Shown: positions 15,720 to 20,755 of the stretch, in pieces | Layout of the letters: every line of letters begins with the position of its first letter | Numbering within the stretch: position 1 is the first letter of the stretch | NCBI GenBank assembly: GCA_001464165.1 | Contig: LNEX01000263.1 | Location: 1 to 20,755, forward strand | Source of the DNA: a bacterium Ga0077546 | GTDB taxonomy: Bacteria > Cyanobacteriota > Vampirovibrionia > Obscuribacterales > Obscuribacteraceae | Length of the DNA: 20,755 bases | Direction: 5' to 3' | Notes under the pieces: generated by a model | Seen by the model: only the letters and a program-made list of their open reading frames with translations | Database searches by the model: none | What the model was told of the DNA's origin: nothing | Translations under genes and position numbers: made by a program

Positions 15720-16309
15720 TTGGACTCGGAAACTAGCGACACCAAAGATCACGTTTCAGCGATGGATAAAATCGCCGATTCTTTTCTGGCAGAAGTTGAA
15801 GCCAAAGAAAATGCTTCGACAGAACCGGTCAATCAAAACGGCAAAGCCCAACCAAAAACCTACAAGCACCCAATGGCTGTAGATATTCTTTTGGCTCTCG
15901 GCCTGCTATTTGCCATGGCCGGATTAACGGTTAGCTTTGTCAAGGGATTAACCACTCATTCGGCAAAAACCAATATCATGCAAGGCAATTACAAAGCCGC
16001 CATAGGTATTTTGCGCAGCTCGCCAACAACCAAGCACTCTATTTAGATGCCATGACCAAACTAGACGCTGACCGCAATGACCAGACTGCGGTGCAGGAGC
16101 TAGCAAAAATCTCTGCTGGTTCACGATTTTACGATCTCGCCCAAGATCAACTGAGGCAATTATCTCAGCCTGAGCCGCAGCAAATAGAATCCAATCAAGA
16201 CGGAACTGGCCTCGAAAAGTCTAATCAAGTAGAACCAAAGCCAGACGCATTGAAACTGGATCAAACAAAACTAGCAGTGCCCAGTCAAAAAGAAGCGACA
16301 AATCAGTAG
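15720..16309 (+). pseudogene. Membrane-anchored TPR-like protein interrupted by a frameshift
   Basis: Two frames together look like one protein. The first (15720 TTG to TAG near 16046, 108 residues) has an acidic N-terminus, a membrane span at ~53-73 (DILLALGLLFAMAGLTVSFV) and GNYKAAIGI, the start of a TPR-like helix. The second (ATG at 16052 to 16309, 85 residues) carries helices LDAMTKLDADRNDQTAVQEL and FYDLAQDQLRQLS, then a Gln/Pro/Glu-rich tail. Reading the second frame back from 16052 gives open sense (AQLANNQALYLDAM) that joins the first if one T is added to the TTTT at 16009-16012. The second ATG has no ribosome site. The joined product would be 196 residues. The alternatives are a real mutation, an assembly error or a -1 frameshift. 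ATG at 15762 is another possible start. Confidence 0.65.
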
Positions 16310-16370
16310 ATTTGCCGCTTCGCCTAACACCTTGCGGTTCCTATATTTAAGTCTTAGATAAAGCCAAGTA

Positions 16371-16754
16371 TTAGTCGACGATGAACTTCTTATAGTCTTC
16401 AGCACTCATCAAGCTGGCAACCTCAGAAACGTTCTCTATTTTGACCTTAATCATCCAGCCGCCCTTGTAGGTATCAAGGTTGACAAGCTCAGGCTCAGAA
16501 TTGAGATTTTCGTTTATGGCTGTGACCTCGCCAGCAATCGGCATAAACAAATCAGAAACAGACTTGACTGATTCAATTACACCGAACTTTTGCTCGGTCT
16601 TGAATTTCTCGCCCACTTTAGGCAGTTCCACAAAAGTGACATCGCCCAGCTGGTCTGCAGCAAAAGCGGTAATGCCGATGGTGGCGATATCGCCTTCGAC
16701 ACTTACGAACTCATGGCTTTTTACGTACTTAAGCTCATCTGGATGACTCAGCAT
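16371..16754 (-). CDS. gcvH: Glycine cleavage system H protein
   Basis: GcvH is the lipoylated carrier that moves the aminomethyl group from glycine decarboxylase (P) to T and then L protein. The 127-residue product has the complete lipoyl domain: HEFVSVEGDIATIGITAFAA, QLGDVTFVELP, then FGVIESVKSVSDLFMPIAGE with lipoyl-lysine K64, and the C-terminal GGWMIKVK. Length is standard. ATG at 16754 has GGAGA about seven bases upstream. A hairpin followed by seven Ts lies 27-52 bases before the start, so expression may be attenuated. gcvT is 2.1 kb upstream on the same strand, separated by two unrelated genes; gcvP and lpd are not in the window. Confidence 0.97.
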   Translation of the reverse strand: MLSHPDELKYVKSHEFVSVEGDIATIGITAFAADQLGDVTFVELPKVGEKFKTEQKFGVIESVKSVSDLFMPIAGEVTAINENLNSEPELVNLDTYKGGWMIKVKIENVSEVASLMSAEDYKKFIVD

Positions 16755-16780
16755 GAAGGATCTCCCTGGTACTTCGCGAC

Positions 16781-16806
16781 AAAAAAATTACTCTCTAAAG
16801 AGTAAT
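16781..16806 (-). terminator. Terminator-like hairpin in the gcvH leader (possible attenuator)
   Basis: On the minus strand ATTACTCT (16806-16799) and AGAGTAAT (16794-16787) form a perfect 8-bp stem with a TTAG loop, followed by seven Ts (16787-16781). The stem has only two G-C pairs, so it is modest. It sits 27 bases upstream of the gcvH ATG, leaving little room for a promoter in between. A transcript entering gcvH must therefore pass it. Confidence 0.55.
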
Positions 16807-16823
16807 AGAGTTGGCATCCCATT

Positions 16824-16839
16824 TGCATAACTTTATGCA
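16824..16839. promoter_or_regulatory. Perfect 7-bp dyad upstream of gcvH (operator candidate)
   Basis: TGCATAA (16824-16830), two bases, TTATGCA (16833-16839) is a perfect inverted repeat, 17 bases upstream of the leader hairpin. Its size and symmetry suit a dimeric regulator. No regulator is identified. Confidence 0.35.
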
Positions 16840-17114
16840 TGAATGTAACTTAAAAGAGTGGTCTTGAGAACTGGCTAAGCTATAGCTTGACCATTGAAAT
16901 TTGCACAATAGTTGAACCAAAATCAATTATGAGAAGTAATCTCAATAAAGTCATCTAGCTTGAAAAACGAAGCGACGCCAAAAGATTGCATCAAGTCAAA
17001 AGATGAAGAGCAATGTCTAGCTGGTGCTAACTATCAAAAAGCTCTCGATCTTACCAATCGAGAATGGCAGGCCGATGTGGTGGAAGGCTAGGCCAGAAGA
17101 AATGACTCGCCAGC

Positions 17115-17179
17115 AAAACACAATATCATTGACGGGGAGCGGCCTTAGCCGTTCACCTCAAAGAGACAATTTGGCGCTC
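17115..17179 (-). pseudogene. gcvT gene fragment (relic)
   Basis: This 65-base stretch aligns without gaps to 19041-19105 inside gcvT, with 53 identical positions counted by hand. On the minus strand it reads ERQIVSLR, stop, TAKAAPRQ, stop, YCV, against ERQLVCLKGTGKAAPRQGYSV in GcvT (E285 onward). Both stops are TGA in place of GGA. Similarity fades on both sides, apart from a short TCGCC match one base out of register at 17107-17111. It lies in gcvT orientation upstream of gcvH, as expected for the remains of a gcvT-gcvH pair. It cannot make GcvT. Confidence 0.75.
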
Positions 17180-17258
17180 TGGCTAAAGGAGTGCTGTAAC
17201 TTTCACCTAGGGCTCGCGTATATATTCAAACAACCTGGGCCCTTAGGAAGAGAAAAAA

Positions 17259-18311
17259 ATGGCAATCCAAGCGTATACATTAAAAGAGACCATATCGCAG
17301 ACAAGCGACCCCAAGCTAGCTACAAGGCTGCTGCTTTTAATGGCAATTTTATGCTCGTGTAGCTCGTTCTCCATTGACGCAAGTGCGCAAGTTCCCCAAT
17401 CTAGCCCGCCAGCAAGTTCAACCAGTTCCGCTAGTACAAACAGATCTAGCAATTTTGCTGGCAACGATCAATTGAAAACTCTCCAGGTCGGCAGACTGAC
17501 ACGCTCATACGTGATTCATCGCCCAACAAACCTCAATACCTATAAGCTTAAAGTCGGCCAGCGAGTGCCCGTGGTTATCGTTCTGCACGGCGGTGGCGGC
17601 AACTCTAGCAACGCTGCCTCTATGTCTCAAATGAGCGCCAAGAGTAATAAAGAGGGCTTCTTGGTCATCTATCCCAACGGCAGCGGGCGAACCAAAAACA
17701 TGCTCACCTGGAATTCCGGCAACTGCTGTGCCTATGCGATGCGAAACAATATCGATGATGTCGGCTTTATCAGAAAGCTGATCGAAACAATCTTAGAAAC
17801 CGAAAATGCCGATCCCAAACGAGTTTTTGTAACTGGTATTTCTAATGGTGGCATGATGTCATTTAGATTGGCCTGCGAACTCTCAGATTTAATCGCAGCT
17901 GCAGCACCAGTAGCCGGTGCCCTTAACGTTGACAGTGTGCCAGCCAATCCCGTCTCTATGATTATGTTCAATGGCATGGCAGATGATCACGTCGTCTATG
18001 AAGGGGGACCACCCAGAAAATCGTTTGAACCACGAGTGGATAAATCTGTAGCCTACGCCGTCAGTTTTTGGATCAAAAGAAATGACTGCACCACCAAACC
18101 CCAAAAGCAGGTCAATCAGAGTGGCAATGTAACAGTCGATACCTACAAAAGCCAAAGTACGAACGCCGATGTTGTTCTCTGCACCATCAAAAACGGAAAA
18201 CATTCGTGGCCAGGAGGGAAGAAACCGCGAGCCCAGGGAGACGATCCATCAACCGAAATTTCTGCCACCGATATGATGTGGGACTTTTTCAAAAATCATC
18301 CTAAAAAGTAA
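17259..18311 (+). CDS. Exported LpqC/PHB-depolymerase-like esterase
   Basis: A 350-residue alpha/beta hydrolase of the LpqC/esterase_phb (carbohydrate esterase 1-like) group, which cleaves polyester or feruloyl-type esters. An N-terminal hydrophobic segment (~22-36, RLLLLMAILCSCSS) indicates export; the LCSC could be a poor lipobox. A Ser/Pro/Thr-rich spacer (~44-66) precedes the catalytic domain. Motifs: oxyanion loop HGGGGNS (110-116), nucleophile elbow GISNGG with S195, acid D242 or D243 in NGMADDHV, and H315 in GKHSWPGG. C156-C157 in SGNCCAYA matches the family disulfide region. ATG at 17259 has a strong AGGAAGAG ribosome site. It is convergent with the small membrane gene that follows. 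Substrate is not determined. Confidence 0.9.
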   Translation: MAIQAYTLKETISQTSDPKLATRLLLLMAILCSCSSFSIDASAQVPQSSPPASSTSSASTNRSSNFAGNDQLKTLQVGRLTRSYVIHRPTNLNTYKLKVGQRVPVVIVLHGGGGNSSNAASMSQMSAKSNKEGFLVIYPNGSGRTKNMLTWNSGNCCAYAMRNNIDDVGFIRKLIETILETENADPKRVFVTGISNGGMMSFRLACELSDLIAAAAPVAGALNVDSVPANPVSMIMFNGMADDHVVYEGGPPRKSFEPRVDKSVAYAVSFWIKRNDCTTKPQKQVNQSGNVTVDTYKSQSTNADVVLCTIKNGKHSWPGGKKPRAQGDDPSTEISATDMMWDFFKNHPKK

Positions 18312-18330
18312 GCCCAAGCTGACGAAGCTT

Positions 18331-18370
18331 CCGGCCTAGCTCTTTAAGCTAGATCTCTAAGCCGGGTTTT
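18331..18370. terminator. Nested inverted repeat between convergent genes
   Basis: An inner stem CTAGCT (18336-18341) / AGCTAG (18347-18352) with a 5-base loop lies inside an outer CCGGC (18331-18335) / GCCGG (18361-18365) pair, followed by GTTTT on the plus strand. It sits between the stops of the esterase and the minus-strand gene; the outer right arm includes the last codons of that gene. It is a plausible terminator for the esterase transcript, with an asymmetric bulge. Confidence 0.45.
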
Positions 18371-18824
18371 CAATCTGCTCTTGCGCCAAAGCCGCCAGAA
18401 AGCAGCGATTACTTTCGTTTACAAGCAAGTCAGCATCTTCAGACTTGCCACTCATAACAACGTAGCTCCACTCCAGCTCGGTCGCGTTAGCATCAAGCTT
18501 GTGAAATAGCATATTGAGCAAAATATCGACTGGCTGCTTGCCGGTTGCTTCGGTTGGGGTGCCGTAAACCCGAGCTTGCAACCTTCCTTCACCAGCGCGG
18601 TCATAAGTGACACGCCAGCGACAGCCAAGCAATGGACCTTGCAAAATAGCACGCACACGAGCCATCGCTTCTTCTTGTTCGAGATAGAAACTACGAGCTG
18701 GGGGTATACGCCCTGACGGGCTAGGTCTCTTGCTCAAGCCTGATAGAACAAACAAGGCAATTACTGACAAGGCACCAACAGCCAAGAGACAAATCACTAG
18801 AAATGTTGAGCTTTCGTCAGTCAA
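18357..18824 (-). CDS. Small membrane-anchored protein of unknown function
   Basis: A 155-residue protein with one N-terminal membrane span (~8-28, FLVICLLAVGALSVIALFVL) and a Pro-rich turn (SKRPSPSGRIPPA), then a soluble mixed domain. The latter includes ARVRAILQGPLLGCRWRVTY, LQARVYGTPTEATG and a C-terminal helix ending FLAALAQEQIENPA. I do not recognise the family. The start is TTG at 18824, chosen because GAGAG lies nine bases upstream and the frame gives a clean span. It follows gcvT by 29 bases on the same strand and is probably co-transcribed with it, although nothing links it to glycine cleavage. It converges with the esterase gene. Confidence 0.75.
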   Translation of the reverse strand: MTDESSTFLVICLLAVGALSVIALFVLSGLSKRPSPSGRIPPARSFYLEQEEAMARVRAILQGPLLGCRWRVTYDRAGEGRLQARVYGTPTEATGKQPVDILLNMLFHKLDANATELEWSYVVMSGKSEDADLLVNESNRCFLAALAQEQIENPA

Positions 18825-18853
18825 GAATACGGTCTCTCAATTGGCTGTCTAGA

Positions 18854-19957
18854 CTATTTTTTACGTTTGTACCAAGGACGGCTCACTACAGAAGCTGGCA
18901 CCTTCGTATCGCGGATACCAATTAAAAGCTCAGTTCCAACTTTAGTTGAAGCTATGGGAACAAGAGCAAAGGCCAACGGATAACCGACAAAAACGCCAGG
19001 AGCACCACTGGTTACTTTACCCACTTCTTTATCGCCGTCAAAAACACTATATCCTTGACGGGGAGCCGCCTTACCAGTTCCTTTCAAGCAGACCAATTGG
19101 CGCTCCAATGACCCAGCCTTTTGCTTAGCCAGTACATCACGGCCAATGAAATTGCCTTTGTCTGGTTTAACACTCCAGCCCAGACCCGATTCGATGGGAG
19201 TAATGTCGCGTTCTAGTTCATGACCATAAAGAGGCAAACCAGCCTCTAATCGCAATGTATCGCGAGCGCCTAAACCGCAAGGTTCAATGCCTTTTGCTTG
19301 GCCACGCTCTAACAAAAGATTCCAAAGCCACTCAGCTTTAGCAGTCGGTACAAAAATTTCGAACCCATCCTCACCAGTGTAACCAGTGCGACCAAAGCTG
19401 AAGCTTGTGCCATCGATAGTAGCTTCACCATAACCAAAGGAAGGCAACTGACCAACCCAATCACCTACAATTTCGCTTAAAAGTGGCACAGCCTGCGGAC
19501 CTTGCAGAGCAAGAAGGCCAAGCTGATCAGAAATATTGGTCAATTTGACATCAAACTTAGAAGCATGACTGTTAATCCACTCCCAGTCTTTATCAATGTT
19601 TGAGGCATTTACTACGAGAAGAAAATCTTCTTTGCGGCGATAGACGATTAAGTCGTCAACGGTGCCGCCATCTTCATAACAAAGTTGTGAATAGAGCGCA
19701 CGGTCAGGAGTGGTTAGTCGGTTGAGATCATTGGCAATAATGTATTGCACAAAGTCATGAGCACCAGAACCAGTAACGAGAAATTCACCCATGTGAGAGA
19801 CGTCGAACAAACCAATTTTTTCGCGCGTTGCCATGTGTTCAGCGATGATACTTTTATATTGCACTGGCATATTCCAGCCAGCGAAATCGACCATCTTGGC
19901 TGATAGCTTGCGGTGAGCCGAAGCTAACGGGGTTTCTCTAAGGGTGGACGTCGCCAT
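18854..19957 (-). CDS. gcvT: Glycine cleavage system T protein (aminomethyltransferase)
   Basis: GcvT releases ammonia from aminomethyl-lipoyl-GcvH and passes the one-carbon unit to tetrahydrofolate. The 367-residue product is full length. Hallmarks: KMVDFAGWNMPVQY (21-34), KIGLFDVSHMGEF (47-59), NASNIDKDWEWI with the likely catalytic D124, the folate-site GRTGYTGEDGFE (189-200), GLGARDTLRLEAGLPLYGHE (228-247) and the C-terminal barrel with GFxGRD-like FIGRDVL (270-276). ATG at 19957 has AGAGG five bases upstream. It heads a minus-strand pair with the small membrane gene; gcvH lies 2.1 kb downstream, not adjacent. A decayed copy of its codons ~285-306 remains upstream of gcvH. Confidence 0.97.
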   Translation of the reverse strand: MATSTLRETPLASAHRKLSAKMVDFAGWNMPVQYKSIIAEHMATREKIGLFDVSHMGEFLVTGSGAHDFVQYIIANDLNRLTTPDRALYSQLCYEDGGTVDDLIVYRRKEDFLLVVNASNIDKDWEWINSHASKFDVKLTNISDQLGLLALQGPQAVPLLSEIVGDWVGQLPSFGYGEATIDGTSFSFGRTGYTGEDGFEIFVPTAKAEWLWNLLLERGQAKGIEPCGLGARDTLRLEAGLPLYGHELERDITPIESGLGWSVKPDKGNFIGRDVLAKQKAGSLERQLVCLKGTGKAAPRQGYSVFDGDKEVGKVTSGAPGVFVGYPLAFALVPIASTKVGTELLIGIRDTKVPASVVSRPWYKRKK

Positions 19958-20075
19958 GACAACCTCTTGTAGCGGAGAACTCTCTTACTGCGGAGTAGTG
20001 GATAAAGATACCACCGCCCAGACCTTGCAGGTAGACTCAGAAGCACTTAATGCCTTAAGAGAATGTAAAGAGCAG

Positions 20076-20630
20076 ATGAAAACAATATCTAGGAAGAGCA
20101 TTTCTATTGCCCGAATCGCCGCCATCGTGGCCATTGTCACACTTGGCAGTCGAAGCAACTTGCCCAGCAGCGCCAGTGAGAATATCGCGCCCCTTACCGA
20201 GTCAGGACTACTCAATGGTCTTTGCAATGTGCCCACTGTCTCCGAAGCGGGCAGCGAAACGGTGCTATTTAAGGACGGCAAAGCCGAGTGGAACGGTTGC
20301 CGGGGTGAGATTGTCAAAACCGCTATCGGAGACCTAAACGGCGATGGTATCAAAGACGGTGCTATTGTATTTAGCTACAACTCAGGCGGCACAGGCTATT
20401 TCACTTCTCTATTAGTTTTAGTGGCCAGTGAAAACGGAGCAAAGAAAGTGGGCGAGCGAGCCCTAGGTGACCGCTCCAGAGCCAATAGTTTGAAGATTAG
20501 TCATGGCACTGTCACTCTAGATGTTCTTGGGCACCGCAACAGCGACAGCGCCAGCAGGCCAACACTAAAGCGCGTGGTCAAATTCAAAGTGAGGAACAAT
20601 GCCTTAGTTGGGCCAGAAAATCTGCAATAA
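20076..20630 (+). CDS. Exported protein with a DxNxDGxxD calcium-type motif
   Basis: A 184-residue protein from ATG 20076. It begins MKTISRKSISIARIAAIVAI, a basic n-region and hydrophobic core typical of a signal peptide. Residues ~84-110 include AIGDLNGDGIKDGAIVFSYN, the DLNGDGxxD loop found in FG-GAP and dockerin-like calcium sites, here followed by GGTGYFTSLLVLV. Similar domains occur in secreted proteins that report on 'supply' of a substrate, but no family is certain. The frame is open from 19944 and has an ATG at 19956 that would overlap the gcvT start codon and add 40 residues before the hydrophobic core. I prefer 20076 because it puts the signal peptide at the terminus, although its ribosome site (AAAGAG) is only three bases away. 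Confidence 0.7.
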   Translation: MKTISRKSISIARIAAIVAIVTLGSRSNLPSSASENIAPLTESGLLNGLCNVPTVSEAGSETVLFKDGKAEWNGCRGEIVKTAIGDLNGDGIKDGAIVFSYNSGGTGYFTSLLVLVASENGAKKVGERALGDRSRANSLKISHGTVTLDVLGHRNSDSASRPTLKRVVKFKVRNNALVGPENLQ

Positions 20631-20664
20631 AAAAGCCACCCAGATAAATCTGCTGCGGCTTTTT
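20629..20664. terminator. Bidirectional intrinsic terminator
   Basis: AAAAAAGCC (20629-20637) pairs with GGCTTTTT (20657-20664), enclosing an inner CAGAT (20641-20645) / ATCTG (20648-20652) stem. It starts at the last bases of the upstream stop codon, and both strands end in a T-run, so it should terminate in either direction. The remaining 91 bases to the right edge hold nothing I can identify. Confidence 0.85.
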
Positions 20665-20755
20665 CACTATCGTCTGACTGCCTATTGCGTAGGCTCGATA
20701 TTTCTTGCTGCTTCAAGTCAGAATCCACAGCTAGCGGGTTATCACTACAGTTTCC

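Larger units (their letters stand above)
16755..17258. other. 504-bp non-coding stretch between gcvH and the esterase gene
   Basis: No credible ORF, tRNA or IS end is visible. On the gcvH (minus) side it holds a terminator-like hairpin (16781-16806) and a short dyad (16824-16839). In the middle lies a gcvT relic (17115-17179). On the esterase (plus) side it ends with an AGGAAGAG ribosome site before the ATG at 17259. I looked for glycine-aptamer motifs on the minus strand and saw none. Confidence 0.6.

Noticed and set aside
16052..16309. Independent 85-codon gene
   Set aside because: No ribosome site, and its frame continues back in sense into the upstream truncated ORF; a frameshifted single gene explains it better.
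17115..17179. UGA read as glycine (as in SR1/Gracilibacteria), since both relic stops replace GGA
   Set aside because: TGA ends the MerR gene, intact genes here use ordinary Gly codons, and the relic lacks the rest of gcvT. Two G-to-T changes in a decayed copy are simpler.
16807..17258. Glycine riboswitch in front of gcvH
   Set aside because: I could not find the conserved aptamer core motifs on the minus strand, and the mid part is explained by the gcvT relic. A covariance-model search could still overturn this.
17024..17362. 112-codon plus-strand ORF overlapping the esterase start
   Set aside because: It overlaps the well-supported esterase with a strong ribosome site, and its composition is not protein-like.
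1..20755. Cyanobacterial HIP1 palindromes (GCGATCGC) as a lineage marker
   Set aside because: None was noticed by eye, so they give no support for a cyanobacterial origin; absence does not exclude non-photosynthetic relatives.
20665..20755. End of a minus-strand gene entering from the right edge
   Set aside because: The frame that could end in IEPTQ meets a TGA within about ten codons; nothing else is supported.

Overview
The window is a compact, mid-GC bacterial chromosome segment using the standard code (TAA, TAG and TGA all end genes; ATG, GTG and TTG starts occur). Several genes belong to the core genome: SRP GTPase Ffh, ribosomal protein S16, a KhpA-type KH protein, glycine-cleavage proteins H and T, an acyl-CoA dehydrogenase and an HD phosphohydrolase. 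Around them are envelope or secreted proteins rich in TPR and HEAT repeats. I see no phage genes, IS elements, CRISPR array, tRNA or rRNA. The mix (TPR plus retropepsin-like exported proteins, KH protein next to S16, a KdtX/WaaE-like glycosyltransferase) would fit a Gram-negative-type lineage such as the non-photosynthetic relatives of Cyanobacteria (Melainabacteria/Obscuribacterales). That placement is an impression from gene content, not a demonstrated one.

Layout. 1-2233 (minus): a MerR-type regulator, 1 bp upstream of a VIT+VWA protein that runs off the left edge. 2392-4098 (plus): a four-helix DUF4149/TMEM205-like membrane protein and an exported TPR protein. 4143-5096 (minus): a polytopic membrane protein, divergent from the HD phosphohydrolase at 5160-6491; their -10 elements overlap. 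6521-9161 (plus): ffh, rpsP, a khpA-like gene that overlaps rpsP by 94 bases, a hairpin, and a small protein resembling a GspE/MshE N-terminal domain. 9182-13769 (minus): acyl-CoA dehydrogenase, TPR + double aspartic protease A, a family-2 glycosyltransferase, and paralogous protease B. 13855-16309 (plus): a HEAT-repeat protein and a membrane-anchored TPR-like gene that appears frameshifted. 16371-19957: gcvH and gcvT, both on minus, separated by a 504-bp non-coding stretch, an LpqC/PHB-depolymerase-like esterase (plus) and a small membrane protein (minus). 20076-20630 (plus): an exported protein with a DxNxDGxxD motif, followed by a strong, probably bidirectional terminator.

Most notable points. 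(1) Upstream of gcvH, 17115-17179 is an ungapped 65-bp match (53/65 identical by hand) to the coding sequence of gcvT, in gcvT orientation but with two in-frame TGA stops: a relic of an older gcvT-gcvH arrangement, or possibly an antisense element. (2) The two TPR proteases each carry two DTG motifs, each followed by a hydrophobic-G-Q-[S/T]-F motif, so they look like single-chain, bilobed retropepsin-type enzymes, and they flank a glycosyltransferase. (3) The MerR gene has a perfect TTGACA -35, a 17-bp spacer and a dyad placed so that its mRNA would begin at the ATG (leaderless). (4) The khpA-like gene has no usable start except one deep inside rpsP, implying a basic N-terminal extension. (5) Ffh carries a Gly/Met/Pro-rich tail of about 75 residues ending in seven lysines. 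(6) A single missing T would explain the broken TPR gene at 15720-16309.
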